Below, piece after piece: positions 7,985 through 16,018 of a stretch of DNA of 26,590 nucleotides. The first letter of the stretch is position 1. Every line of letters starts with the position of its first letter. Source of the stretch: Eubacterium sp. UBA3720 (GTDB taxonomy: Bacteria; Bacillota; Clostridia; Lachnospirales; Lachnospiraceae); NCBI GenBank assembly GCA_002371335.1, contig DFHP01000123.1:1-26590 (forward strand), written 5' to 3'. The notes beneath the pieces are model-generated. The model was not told where the DNA came from, did no database searches, and was given only the letters and a program-made list of their open reading frames with translations. The translations under genes and the position numbers were made by a program.

Positions 7985-9208
7985 ATGGATAAAGTTGTAT
8001 TGGCTTATTCTGGAGGTCTGGACACTACAGCAATCATCCCTTGGTTGAAGGAAACATATGGCTACGAAGTAATCTGCTGCTGTATCGACTGCGGTCAGGA
8101 AGAGGAGCTGGACGGACTTGACGAGAGAGCAAAGCTTTCAGGCGCATCCAAGCTTTACATTGAGAACGTGGTAGATGATCTTTGTGATAACTACATTATG
8201 CCCTGTGTAAAGGCAGGTGCCGTTTATGAGAATAAATATCTTTTGGGTACCGCTATGGCAAGACCTGCGATAGCCGCGAAGCTGGTGGAGATAGCCCGGA
8301 AAGAGAATGCCGTGGCGATCTGTCACGGCGCGACAGGAAAGGGAAATGACCAGATCCGTTTTGAACTCGGTATCAAAGCACTCGCTCCTGATATCAAAGT
8401 AATTGCGCCGTGGCGTGATGACAGATGGCAGATGGATTCCCGTCAGGCTGAGATTGATTACTGTAAAGCCCACGGAATCGACCTTCCGTTTGGAACGGAT
8501 CAGTCCTACAGCCGTGACCGGAATATCTGGCACATCAGCCATGAAGGACTTGAGCTGGAGGATCCGTCCCTGGAACCGAACTATGATCATATGCTCGTCC
8601 TTGGCGTTACGCCCGAGAAAGCACCGGATGAGGCTGAGTATGTGACCATGACGTTTGAAAAAGGTGTGCCGACATCAGTGAACGGAGAAAAAATGAAGGT
8701 GTCCGATATTATCCGTACTTTGAACCGCCTTGGCGGAAAGCATGGCATTGGTATTGTGGATATCGTTGAAAACCGTGTAGTAGGTATGAAGAGCCGCGGA
8801 GTGTATGAGACGCCGGGCGGAACAATACTCATGGAAGCTCATCAGCAGCTGGAAGAGCTTGTTCTCGATCGTGATACGCTCGCGCTGAAAAAAGAGCTCG
8901 GAAGCAAACTTGCAAGTATCGTATATGAGGGAAAATGGTTTACTCCGGTCCGCGAAGCCATATCCGCGTTTGCAGATGTTACACAGCAGTATGTAACAGG
9001 AGAAGTTAAGTTCAGACTTTATAAAGGCAATATTCAAAAAGCAGGAACAACGTCGCCATACTCTCTGTACAGTGAGTCTTTGGCATCCTTTACAACAGGC
9101 GACATGTATGATCATCATGACGCAGAAGGATTCATTACACTGTGGGGACTTCCGTTAAAGGTCCGCGCAATGAAAATGAATGAGCTAAAAAAAGAGAATA
9201 CGAAATAA
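7985..9208 (+). CDS. argG: argininosuccinate synthase
   Basis: ArgG joins citrulline and aspartate with ATP to make argininosuccinate, the penultimate step of arginine synthesis, and also serves citrulline recycling. The 407-aa length is normal. The N-type ATP pyrophosphatase motif SGGLDTT is at residues 9-15; other family blocks are GATGKGNDQIRFE, IAPWRDDRW, DQSYSRDRNIWHISHEG and KSRGVYETPGG. The ATG follows AAGAGG. argH is not adjacent, which is unlike many clostridia, so the gene appears monocistronic and is closed by the palindrome at 9211-9269. Confidence 0.98.
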   Translation: MDKVVLAYSGGLDTTAIIPWLKETYGYEVICCCIDCGQEEELDGLDERAKLSGASKLYIENVVDDLCDNYIMPCVKAGAVYENKYLLGTAMARPAIAAKLVEIARKENAVAICHGATGKGNDQIRFELGIKALAPDIKVIAPWRDDRWQMDSRQAEIDYCKAHGIDLPFGTDQSYSRDRNIWHISHEGLELEDPSLEPNYDHMLVLGVTPEKAPDEAEYVTMTFEKGVPTSVNGEKMKVSDIIRTLNRLGGKHGIGIVDIVENRVVGMKSRGVYETPGGTILMEAHQQLEELVLDRDTLALKKELGSKLASIVYEGKWFTPVREAISAFADVTQQYVTGEVKFRLYKGNIQKAGTTSPYSLYSESLASFTTGDMYDHHDAEGFITLWGLPLKVRAMKMNELKKENTK

Positions 9209-9210
9209 AA

Positions 9211-9269
9211 GAAACCGGGGACGGAGTCTCGTTCCACTTTTAGTGGAACAAAACTCCGTCCCCGGTTTC
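9211..9269. repeat. 59-nt palindrome (REP/MITE-like), likely bidirectional terminator
   Basis: GAAACCGGGGACGGAGT (9211-9227) pairs perfectly with 9253-9269; a 3x3 internal loop (CTC/AAA) follows, then GTTCCACT (9231-9238) pairs with AGTGGAAC (9242-9249) around TTT. That is 25 bp of stem. It lies between the 3' ends of the convergent argG and AAA+ genes. T-rich sequence follows on both strands, so it can stop transcription both ways. Its GGGGACGGAG.../CTCCGTCCCC form resembles dispersed palindromes common in Firmicutes and often linked to RAYT-type transposases (from memory); no transposase is present here. Confidence 0.85.
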
Positions 9270-9285
9270 TTTGGCTGAGACTGCA

Positions 9286-10773
9286 TTATTTAAACAATGA
9301 GAATATCATTTCCGCGGTGTAGGTTACCTGCGTCATGTGTTCGGCCTCGATCAGATAAAGGGCGTTGGCGCAGATGTGCTCGGCAGCCTGCTCGAGATCA
9401 CGGATACCGGAGGTTTTCCGAAAAATTTCCATCACCGCATCAAGCGCTTCTTCGGTAAGGACGATCTCTTCGCTGCGAAGTCCGATCCGTTTCAGGACTT
9501 TCGGCATTGCAAATCTCGTAAAAATGACCCGTTTCTCTTCAGGAGTATAATCAGGAAGTTCAATGACTGCAAAACGGGACATCAAAGGCGCGCTGATAGC
9601 TTCCCGGTCATTGGCTGTGGCAATCGGATATACGCCGGTCGTCGGGATATTACACTCAATATAATTATCGGTAAAACCAAGGTTATCCAGAAGTGTCAGA
9701 AGTACATCGGCCGGATTTCCGTTGCCCTTGCCCGAGGAAGCCTTATCCAGTTCGTTGATAATAAAAAGAAGATTGGAGCTTTCTGCATTGGCAAACGCTT
9801 CCATGATCAGACCGGGTTTGGCGTTTGCGTAGATGCGGGAACTTCCCGTCAGCTGTTCGGGGTCATTGATCGAGCTCATTTCCAGCGTCGTCCATGACAT
9901 TCGAAGTATTTTCGCGACAGCGTAGGCTATCTGTGATTTTCCGGTTCCGGCAGGTCCTATCAGCAGTATACCGTAAGCGGGCAGTGTATGCGTACGGTTG
10001 ATCTGAATGATCGTTTCAATGATACGCTGCTTCACATTGTCTAATCCGTAAAGCTCCTCATCCAGGATACGTCTGGCCTCGACAGGATCAATGGGTTCAA
10101 AAGATGTGTTTTTCCACTGAATATTCAGCATTATTGAAAGGGCACGCTGTGCGTGCCTGCGTTCTTCGGGAGTTACCTCCGCAGATTTTGCCACGGCAAG
10201 ATTACGTCTGGCCCATAGACGGATGTTATCGGGAAGAGTGCTTCCCGCGCATGTCAGATAGTCAGTGATACTTTGAATGCTTGTCAGCTTCATATCATCA
10301 GCGTCCTCGATCTCATCAGGATCGGGAGCATCTGCAGAAGGCGCATCGCTCTGGAAGAGTCTGTCCATCATAAACTGAAGAAAACCATTTTCGCCCGAAA
10401 GCTTTGCGCCCCGCATCGCTACGCCGGTTTCCTGGATTCTGTAGACGGCGTAACCCAGTTCCATGTTTCTGCCGGACAGGCGGACCATGATGTGATTTTC
10501 CCCAAGCCATCTGGTCAGGTTTTCAAAACGGGCATCGATCATAAGGATATCAGCCTTAACGCTGCTGCCGGATTCATCACAGATGAAAGCAGTTCCCTTA
10601 GTCGGACTCGTAAACATTCCAGAAGTGTGATGTGTCAGAAGACCGCTGTGATTGTCCAGTACCATGATCGGATTATCCGGGTCAGCCGAACGATTGCCGG
10701 TGTAGATCAGCCCATAGGTCTTTTCGGCTTTTACAGCTTCTTTTTTTTCATTACTAAAATCAAAAACAGGCAT
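9286..10773 (-). CDS. Lon-type AAA+ ATPase without protease domain
   Basis: A 495-aa protein. Residues about 235-480 form one AAA+ module closest in motif style to the Lon ATPase: Walker A GPAGTGKS (273-280), Walker B region NLLFIINELDK, sensor 1 Asn in ATAND (about 388), arginine finger in MSRF (R400), and sensor 2 in SGIRDLEQ (R458). In place of the usual Asp-Glu pair the Walker B reads Asn340-Glu341. The protein ends just after the AAA+ lid; no Ser-Lys peptidase domain follows. The N-terminal ~230 residues are not recognised; residues 140-165 are acidic and probably disordered. It likely remodels a protein partner, but ATP turnover may be slow. The ATG follows GAGAGG on the minus strand. 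It lies 106 nt downstream of cysK and may share its transcript. Confidence 0.8.
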   Translation of the reverse strand: MPVFDFSNEKKEAVKAEKTYGLIYTGNRSADPDNPIMVLDNHSGLLTHHTSGMFTSPTKGTAFICDESGSSVKADILMIDARFENLTRWLGENHIMVRLSGRNMELGYAVYRIQETGVAMRGAKLSGENGFLQFMMDRLFQSDAPSADAPDPDEIEDADDMKLTSIQSITDYLTCAGSTLPDNIRLWARRNLAVAKSAEVTPEERRHAQRALSIMLNIQWKNTSFEPIDPVEARRILDEELYGLDNVKQRIIETIIQINRTHTLPAYGILLIGPAGTGKSQIAYAVAKILRMSWTTLEMSSINDPEQLTGSSRIYANAKPGLIMEAFANAESSNLLFIINELDKASSGKGNGNPADVLLTLLDNLGFTDNYIECNIPTTGVYPIATANDREAISAPLMSRFAVIELPDYTPEEKRVIFTRFAMPKVLKRIGLRSEEIVLTEEALDAVMEIFRKTSGIRDLEQAAEHICANALYLIEAEHMTQVTYTAEMIFSLFK

Positions 10774-10879
10774 TGGTGAACCTCTCTATATGTAATCAGG
10801 AACAGGAAATATTCCTCTTTATCAGAGCTGCGTTATTTTCTGTATAATCAGAAAGCTTAATCAAAAAAACTTGACGGAT

Positions 10880-11812
10880 TCATTCGTTTTCGAAAAGTGA
10901 TGTGGAGAAATATCTCTCCGCTGTATCAGGAAGAACAGTGACAACAGTTTTGCCCGGACCGAGCTTTTCAGCCAGCTTCAGAGCAGCGGCTACATTCGTG
11001 CCGCTTGAAATACCGCACATGATACCTTCTTCACGCGCAAGAGCTTTTGCTGTTTCAAGTGCTTCCTCATCCGTCACAATATAAATATCGTCATAGATCT
11101 TACGGTTCAGAATAGCAGGGATAATACCGTCTCCTATACCCATCTGGATATGAGTACCGATATCGCCGCCTGCAAGGATCGCAGCGTTTTCCGGTTCCAC
11201 CGCCCAGATTTCGATATCAGGATTCTGAGCTTTCAGTACCTCGCCGATACCTGTGATCGTGCCGCCGGTACCGATTCCGGAGCAAAATCCATCTATCGGA
11301 CCTGCAACCTGTTCCATGATCTCAAGCGCTGTGTGATGCTTATGAGCCTTTGTGTTATTTGGATTCTCGAACTGCTGTGGAACAAAAACATTCGGGTCTT
11401 CGGCCTGCATGCGCAGCGCAGTGTCGAGGCATTCCTGGATGCAGGCCCCTATATCGCCGGCGTCATGCACCAGAATCACCTCCGCACCGTAATGACGGAC
11501 AAGCTTTCTTCGTTCTTCACTTACAGAATCAGGCATGATGATGATCGTGCGATAGCCTTTGACAGCGCCTACCAGCGCAAGGCCGATTCCCTGATTGCCG
11601 CTTGTCGGTTCTGCGATGATCGTATCCGGACCGATCCTGCCTTCCTTTTCCGCCTTCTGGATCATATTATAGGCAGTGCGTGTTTTTATAGAGCCGCCGA
11701 CATTCAAGCCCTCGAATTTCACATAAATTTCAGCATTTCCGGGCTTATTCATTCTGTTCAGCCGGATCATCGGCGTGTGGCCGATGGCTTCTAATATATT
11801 ATTGTACAGCAT
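10880..11812 (-). CDS. cysK: cysteine synthase family (O-acetylserine sulfhydrylase-like) PLP enzyme
   Basis: A 310-aa fold-type II PLP enzyme. It has the PLP-lysine segment GGSIKTR (normally GS-K-DR), the asparagine loop PTSGNQG (normally PTSGNTG), the phosphate-binding GTGGTITG, and a C-terminal PDTAERYFST block typical of CysK. O-acetylserine sulfhydrylases make cysteine from O-acetylserine and sulfide. The two loop substitutions touch the region that binds the substrate carboxylate, so another acceptor or donor is possible. The frame is open 16 codons further upstream, but the ATG at 11812 has a fitting AAGGGAG ribosome binding site and gives the normal length. It is transcribed divergently from dctP. 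Confidence 0.85.
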   Translation of the reverse strand: MLYNNILEAIGHTPMIRLNRMNKPGNAEIYVKFEGLNVGGSIKTRTAYNMIQKAEKEGRIGPDTIIAEPTSGNQGIGLALVGAVKGYRTIIIMPDSVSEERRKLVRHYGAEVILVHDAGDIGACIQECLDTALRMQAEDPNVFVPQQFENPNNTKAHKHHTALEIMEQVAGPIDGFCSGIGTGGTITGIGEVLKAQNPDIEIWAVEPENAAILAGGDIGTHIQMGIGDGIIPAILNRKIYDDIYIVTDEEALETAKALAREEGIMCGISSGTNVAAALKLAEKLGPGKTVVTVLPDTAERYFSTSLFENE

Positions 11813-11860
11813 AATTTCTCCCTTCATTTCGAATGTGTTATGAGAACACACAGTAATCAT

Positions 11861-11889
11861 ATTATATCCTTAAAGATTCAAGTGTACAA
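11861..11889 (-). promoter_or_regulatory. promoter for cysK-like gene
   Basis: On the minus strand TTGTAC (11889-11884) is followed after 17 nt by a perfect TATAAT (11866-11861). Transcription would begin near 11854, giving a leader of about 42 nt. Confidence 0.6.
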
Positions 11890-11940
11890 TGATTTCTTAG
11901 TTCACAGGAAGATGTTAGTAATATACGAGAATCAGCTAAA

Positions 11941-11954
11941 ATCCAATGTAGGAT
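11941..11954. promoter_or_regulatory. putative regulator site TGTAGGAT upstream of dctP
   Basis: ATCC(AA)TGTAGGAT: the octamer TGTAGGAT at 11947-11954, itself inside a 4-bp ATCC/GGAT palindrome. The same octamer recurs inverted at 12061-12068 and in variants before tkt and the GntR gene. It lies about 70 bp upstream of the dctP -35. Confidence 0.45.
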
Positions 11955-12002
11955 GATAAACAAAAACATAGACAGTATTTTGTCTATTATTCACAAAACA
12001 GT

Positions 12003-12018
12003 CGTTAAATAATTAACG
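12003..12018. promoter_or_regulatory. palindrome CGTTAA-N4-TTAACG before the dctP promoter
   Basis: A perfect 6-bp inverted repeat with an ATAA spacer, ending 4 bp before the -35 box at 12023. Position suits an activator or repressor site. The binding protein is unknown. Confidence 0.4.
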
Positions 12019-12022
12019 TATA

Positions 12023-12051
12023 TTGACAATTATAAACACGTAGAATAAACT
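12023..12051 (+). promoter_or_regulatory. promoter for dctPQM
   Basis: TTGACA (12023-12028), 17-nt spacer, TAAACT (12046-12051). Predicted start near 12058, next to the inverted octamer at 12061-12068. Confidence 0.6.
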
Positions 12052-12060
12052 ATATTCAAC

Positions 12061-12068
12061 ATCCTACA
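12061..12068. promoter_or_regulatory. putative operator ATCCTACA at the dctP start site
   Basis: The exact reverse complement of the octamer at 11947-11954, placed about 10 bp after the dctP -10 box and so over the predicted transcription start. This is a classical repressor position. Confidence 0.45.
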
Positions 12069-12112
12069 ATAACAAATAAGAAAAGACATTTATGAGAAGG
12101 AGGTTAAGAGCA

Positions 12113-13135
12113 GTGACAAGGCGCAAACGAATACCAGGGGTATTACTCAGTTTGACAGTAGCGGCAGGATGTTTAACAGGATGCAGCAGCACAGCATCAG
12201 ATACTGTCAATTCTAATTACCAGACGATCAATCTTTCCATGGCTGTGAACGGCACGGATACTCAGATTGATTCGTTGGTAGCAAAACATTTTTCCGAACT
12301 TGTAGAAGAGAAGTCAGGAGGAGCTGTTACGATCGATGTATTTCCCAATGATACTCTTGCAGGAGGAAACAGCACTAAAGGCGTGGAATATATCGCGACA
12401 GGAGGCTCGGATCTGGGGGCATATGCTACGAGCGTCCTTGCAAACATTGAACCGAAAATGTCTGTTGCAACGATTCCATGGACATTCAAGAGCTATGAAG
12501 AAGCCAAAGAAGTTATTGATACAACAGGTGGAGAATACTATGCCGGGCTTCTGGCAGACAAGGGAATCACTTATCTGGGATCCTTCCATAATGGTTTCCG
12601 TCAGCTGACAAACAGCAGGAGAGCGGTTACCAAACCTGAAGATTTGAAAGGTCTTAAGATCCGTGTTCCGGGTTCGGAGGTCTACATGAACTTTTTTAAT
12701 GCGCTGGGAGCCAATCCTACGGCTATGAGCTGGTCCGAAGTATTTACTGCAATTCAGCAGGGGACGATTGACGGACAGGAGAATGGATGCAGCATTACAA
12801 AATCTGCAAAGATGGATGAAGTTCAGGACTATATGACAATCTGGAATTATAGTTATGAGAGCGATCTTTTCCTGGCAAACACAAAAGTGTGGGACAGACT
12901 TGAAGATAATACAAAAGACCTTCTTCAGGAGTGTGCGGCGGAAGCATGTGAATGGGGAAGAGACAAGCTTGAGGAAGAGGAAGAAGAGCTTATAAAAGAG
13001 TTTCAGGAAGAAGGTATTCAGGTGGACATCCTGACAGATGATCAGATCGGACTTTTTCAGAATGAGATCACGGATGTTATTGAAAATCTGAAAAGTGAAT
13101 ATGGTGAAGAAGCCTGTACAGCATTTGGAATGTAA
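12113..13135 (+). CDS. dctP: TRAP transporter solute-binding lipoprotein (DctP family)
   Basis: The extracytoplasmic binding protein of a tripartite ATP-independent periplasmic-type transporter; these systems bring in carboxylates, sugar acids and related solutes on a sodium gradient. A short basic N-terminus and hydrophobic stretch end in the lipobox LTGC (Cys about residue 24), so the mature protein is a membrane-anchored lipoprotein. The DctP signature Arg that clamps the ligand carboxylate is visible in GLKIRVP (about R184), followed by the typical SWSEVFTAIQQGTIDGQENG block. An ATG at 12092 is in frame, but the strong AAGGAGG at 12097-12103 lies downstream of it and 9 nt before GTG 12113, so GTG 12113 (340 aa) is preferred. 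Ligand unknown; dctQ and dctM follow at once. Confidence 0.92.
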   Translation: MTRRKRIPGVLLSLTVAAGCLTGCSSTASDTVNSNYQTINLSMAVNGTDTQIDSLVAKHFSELVEEKSGGAVTIDVFPNDTLAGGNSTKGVEYIATGGSDLGAYATSVLANIEPKMSVATIPWTFKSYEEAKEVIDTTGGEYYAGLLADKGITYLGSFHNGFRQLTNSRRAVTKPEDLKGLKIRVPGSEVYMNFFNALGANPTAMSWSEVFTAIQQGTIDGQENGCSITKSAKMDEVQDYMTIWNYSYESDLFLANTKVWDRLEDNTKDLLQECAAEACEWGRDKLEEEEEELIKEFQEEGIQVDILTDDQIGLFQNEITDVIENLKSEYGEEACTAFGM

Positions 13136-13152
13136 AAGGAGGGACCGGCAAA

Positions 13153-13626
13153 ATGTTAGAAAAAATAGAAAAAGTTGTCGCGGGCATAAGCGTATCGGTC
13201 ATGGCGGTCCTTGTTTTCATCAATGTAGTGGCCAGATATATATTTAATAATTCTCTGGCTTTTTCAGATGAGATATCCACTTATCTTTTTGTACTGATGA
13301 GCTTTATGGGCACTGCCGTCGCAGCCAGAAGAGGAGCTCACCTGGGCCTTTCCATAGTGACGGATAAAGTTAGTCCCAAGACAAAAATGTATATCAATAT
13401 ATGCACATACATAATATCCGCCGTTTTCTGTATACTGATCGTTATATTTGGAGTGCAGATGGTGATCAGCCAGTATACACTGGGTCAGGAAACAGCAGCC
13501 ATGCAGTGGCCTGAGTGGATCTACGGATCGTTTGTTCCGATCGGAGCAGCATTTTCTGCCGCCGCTTTTTTACAAAGCATCCCGAAAATAATCAGTGACT
13601 ATAAGGAACAGGAGGAGAGATCATAA
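13153..13626 (+). CDS. dctQ: TRAP transporter small permease (DctQ family)
   Basis: A 157-aa membrane protein with four hydrophobic segments (about residues 10-32, 45-62, 80-105 and 125-145), the expected topology of the TRAP small subunit. The conserved VVARYIFN and FSDEISTYLFVLMSFMG blocks are visible. The ATG follows AAGGAGG. It starts 17 nt after dctP and its TAA overlaps the dctM ATG by one base (TAATG), indicating coupled translation. Confidence 0.93.
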   Translation: MLEKIEKVVAGISVSVMAVLVFINVVARYIFNNSLAFSDEISTYLFVLMSFMGTAVAARRGAHLGLSIVTDKVSPKTKMYINICTYIISAVFCILIVIFGVQMVISQYTLGQETAAMQWPEWIYGSFVPIGAAFSAAAFLQSIPKIISDYKEQEERS

Positions 13627-14909
13627 TGGTTGGTATTCTATTACTTTGTGTGTTTATCGTCCTTCTGGTTTTCGGAGCACCCATCGCCATATGCCTTGGA
13701 ATGTCTTCCGTTGCGGCAATACTTATGCAGGGCGCAGGAAAGCCGATTGACGCAATAATGAGTGTTCTTCCCAGACTCTGTTCATCTGCGAGTAGTAAGT
13801 TTGTTCTTCTGGCTATTCCTTTCTTCATTCTTTCAGGAAATGTTATGGAGAAAGCGGGTATTTCAGGCAGACTTATCAATCTGGCTGAGAAATGCCTGGG
13901 GCATATAAGGGGAGGAATGGCAATAGTCTGTGTAGTAGTTTCATGTTTCTTTGCAGCTATTTCCGGCTCAGGACCTGCCACGGTGGCGGCTCTCGGCCTG
14001 ATCATGATTCCGGCACTCGTCAAAGCCGGATATCCCGCATCTATTTCCTGTGCATTAATGGCGGCCGGCGGAGCTATCGGAGTAGTTATTCCTCCGTCTA
14101 TCACATTCGTCGTATACGGATCTATCGCTGATGCTTCCATCACGAATTTGTTTGTGGCAGGTATGCTGCCCGGCCTGTTAATGGGCGCAGCACTGATCAT
14201 AGTAGCGCTGCTGCTCGGAAGACATATGGATCTGAAGGTGACAGAGAGAGCTTCGGGAAAGGAAAGATGGGATGCCTTCAAGGATGCATTCTTCGGCCTT
14301 CTGATGCCGGTCATTATTCTCGGAGGTATATACGGCGGCATATTTACGCCGACTGAAGCTGCTGCGGTCTCCGTCTTTTACGGTCTTGTGGTAGGAATAT
14401 TTATTTACAAAGAGATCACCTTCAATAAATTTACGGATATTCTGATCGATTCCTGTTCGACAACGGCTACAGTAATGTTTATCACGATGGGTGCTACATT
14501 ATTTGCATATGTTCTTACCAGGGCCAGGCTCGATCTGGCGATCAAGGATTTTATGCTGGGAGTGACCGGTGGAAATGTGATCATTTTCTTTATCATAGTA
14601 AATGTCGTGCTGCTGATCGCAGGATGTTTTCTGGATTCCACATCTGCGCTTTATATCTTTACTCCGCTATTTGCTCCTGTTGCCCTTGAACTTGGTATTG
14701 ATCCGATCCATCTGGGTGTAGTCATGATCGTGAATCTGGCAATAGGTCTGTTTACGCCGCCTGTAGGAGTTAATCTCTATGTGGCATGCGGTATAGGAGA
14801 TATCAACATCGAAAAGATATCCAAAGGTATTGTTCCTTTCCTTATCGGAGAATTGATCATATTGCTGATCGTTACGTATATTCCACAGATCTCGTTACTG
14901 TTTGTTTAA
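13626..14909 (+). CDS. dctM: TRAP transporter large permease (DctM family)
   Basis: A 427-aa, strongly hydrophobic protein with about 12 membrane segments, the transport subunit of the TRAP system. Typical DctM stretches are LLAIPFFILSGNVMEKAGIS near the N-terminal half, SGSGPATVAALG, PPSITFVVYG, PTEAAAVSVFYG and the C-terminal GLFTPPVGVNLYVACGI. It completes a dctPQM operon. No clear intrinsic terminator is seen after it. Confidence 0.96.
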   Translation: MVGILLLCVFIVLLVFGAPIAICLGMSSVAAILMQGAGKPIDAIMSVLPRLCSSASSKFVLLAIPFFILSGNVMEKAGISGRLINLAEKCLGHIRGGMAIVCVVVSCFFAAISGSGPATVAALGLIMIPALVKAGYPASISCALMAAGGAIGVVIPPSITFVVYGSIADASITNLFVAGMLPGLLMGAALIIVALLLGRHMDLKVTERASGKERWDAFKDAFFGLLMPVIILGGIYGGIFTPTEAAAVSVFYGLVVGIFIYKEITFNKFTDILIDSCSTTATVMFITMGATLFAYVLTRARLDLAIKDFMLGVTGGNVIIFFIIVNVVLLIAGCFLDSTSALYIFTPLFAPVALELGIDPIHLGVVMIVNLAIGLFTPPVGVNLYVACGIGDINIEKISKGIVPFLIGELIILLIVTYIPQISLLFV

Positions 14910-14921
14910 AATAGAATCAGA

Positions 14922-14965
14922 CCGAATATGCTTTTATATAGATCCGAATATGCGTTTACATAGGT
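14922..14965. repeat. 22-bp tandem direct repeat (two copies) after dctM
   Basis: Two adjacent copies (14922-14943 and 14944-14965) both start CCGAATATGC and differ at only three positions. A 22-bp period is close to two turns of DNA, which would place both copies on one face of the helix. The repeat lies just upstream of the ATCCTACGT inverted repeat and the tkt genes, so it may be a regulator-binding array. Confidence 0.6.
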
Positions 14966-14994
14966 AAAACCAATTACTTATTTTACTCATTTAA

Positions 14995-15022
14995 ATCCTA
15001 CGTTGAAAGAAGGACGTAGGAT
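14995..15022. promoter_or_regulatory. perfect 9-bp inverted repeat operator before tkt
   Basis: ATCCTACGT (14995-15003) and ACGTAGGAT (15014-15022) are separated by 10 nt. The arms carry the same GTAGGAT core as the dctP promoter sites. No T-run follows, so a DNA-binding operator is more likely than a terminator. The tkt promoter itself is not clear; a TTATAA preceded by TG is seen near 15097-15105. Confidence 0.55.
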
Positions 15023-15138
15023 AGAAAATATTGATACAGGCCTTAAATTTGACTGATTACTTTGATTGATTACAGCGAAGACGGATTCAGAAGCTGTGAT
15101 TATAAACTGTCAACACTTAATACTATGAGGTGAACGAA

Positions 15139-15969
15139 ATGAAAGATGTATCTGTAAAAGAACTTGAAAAACTTGCAACCCGGATGCGGATCAAAGTCGT
15201 AGATATGATTTATAAAGCACAGTCGGGTCATCCCGGCGGCGCTCTCTCGGCGGCGGATTTTGTCACGGCATGTTACTTTAAATACATGAATGTAAGACCG
15301 GAAGATCCCCGCTGGGAAGACAGAGACCGTATGGTACTTTCCAAAGGTCATGTTTGTCCGATCCAGTATGCGTGTCTCGCTTCTCTTGGCTTTTTCCCCG
15401 AAGAAGAGCTGGACACATTGCGGAAAGAGGGCAGTAAGCTGCAGGGTCATCCGTCGATGAACAAATGTCCCGGCATTGATATATCCACAGGATCTCTTGG
15501 ACAGGGACTTGCCTGTGCGGCAGGTATGGCATTGGCGGGAAAAGCCGATGGAAAAAATTATAAAGTTTTCTGCGCGGTCGGCGACGGAGAAGCTCAGGAA
15601 GGAGAAATCTGGGAAGCAGCCAATACAGCGCACAAGTACCAGCTGGATAATTTGATCGTTTTCCTGGATTTCAACAATCTGCAGATCGACGGAACGTGTG
15701 ATGAAGTCATGCCAAACGGTGATCTTGGAGCAAAATTCAGAGCGTTCGGATGGGAAGTCCTTGAAATTGACGGGCATAATATGGAAGAGATCTGTGCAAC
15801 GCTTGATAAATGCTATGCTTCTAAGAATGGTAAGCCAAAATGCATCTATGCGCATACGATAAAAGGCAAAGGAGTCTCTTATATGGAGAATCAGTGTGCA
15901 TGGCATGGCACGGCGCCGAATAAGGAGCAGTACGAGCAGGCAATGGCTGAGCTGAAAGAACAGCTTTGA
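15139..15969 (+). CDS. transketolase-like enzyme, N-terminal (TPP pyrophosphate-binding) subunit
   Basis: A 276-aa split transketolase subunit. It shows GHPGG near residue 31, SKGH, GHPSMNKCPG and the thiamine diphosphate motif GDG(148-150)...NN(179-180). With the next gene it should form an enzyme that moves a two-carbon ketol unit between sugars or sugar phosphates. The frame is open from GTG 15130, but AGGTGA (15127-15132) is placed 6 nt before ATG 15139, so the latter is used. It follows a conspicuous operator and the TRAP genes, which suggests a catabolic duty rather than the housekeeping pentose pathway. Split transketolase paralogues also occur in apiose and sulfosugar routes (known from the literature); which applies here cannot be read from sequence. 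Confidence 0.9.
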   Translation: MKDVSVKELEKLATRMRIKVVDMIYKAQSGHPGGALSAADFVTACYFKYMNVRPEDPRWEDRDRMVLSKGHVCPIQYACLASLGFFPEEELDTLRKEGSKLQGHPSMNKCPGIDISTGSLGQGLACAAGMALAGKADGKNYKVFCAVGDGEAQEGEIWEAANTAHKYQLDNLIVFLDFNNLQIDGTCDEVMPNGDLGAKFRAFGWEVLEIDGHNMEEICATLDKCYASKNGKPKCIYAHTIKGKGVSYMENQCAWHGTAPNKEQYEQAMAELKEQL

Positions 15970-16018
15970 AAGATCCCCGAACGGAGTTACAGTAATTGAA
16001 TTTTGGAGGATAAAGATC

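Noticed and set aside
9337..9897. 186-codon plus-strand frame over the AAA+ gene
   Set aside because: Antisense shadow; the minus strand carries Walker A, sensor and arginine-finger motifs.
11150..11794. 214-codon plus-strand frame over the cysK-like gene
   Set aside because: Antisense to a clear PLP enzyme with conserved motifs; no support of its own.
13592..14341. 249-codon minus-strand frame inside dctM
   Set aside because: Antisense shadow of a strongly biased membrane protein gene; Pro/Ile-rich composition is the reverse reading of dctM.
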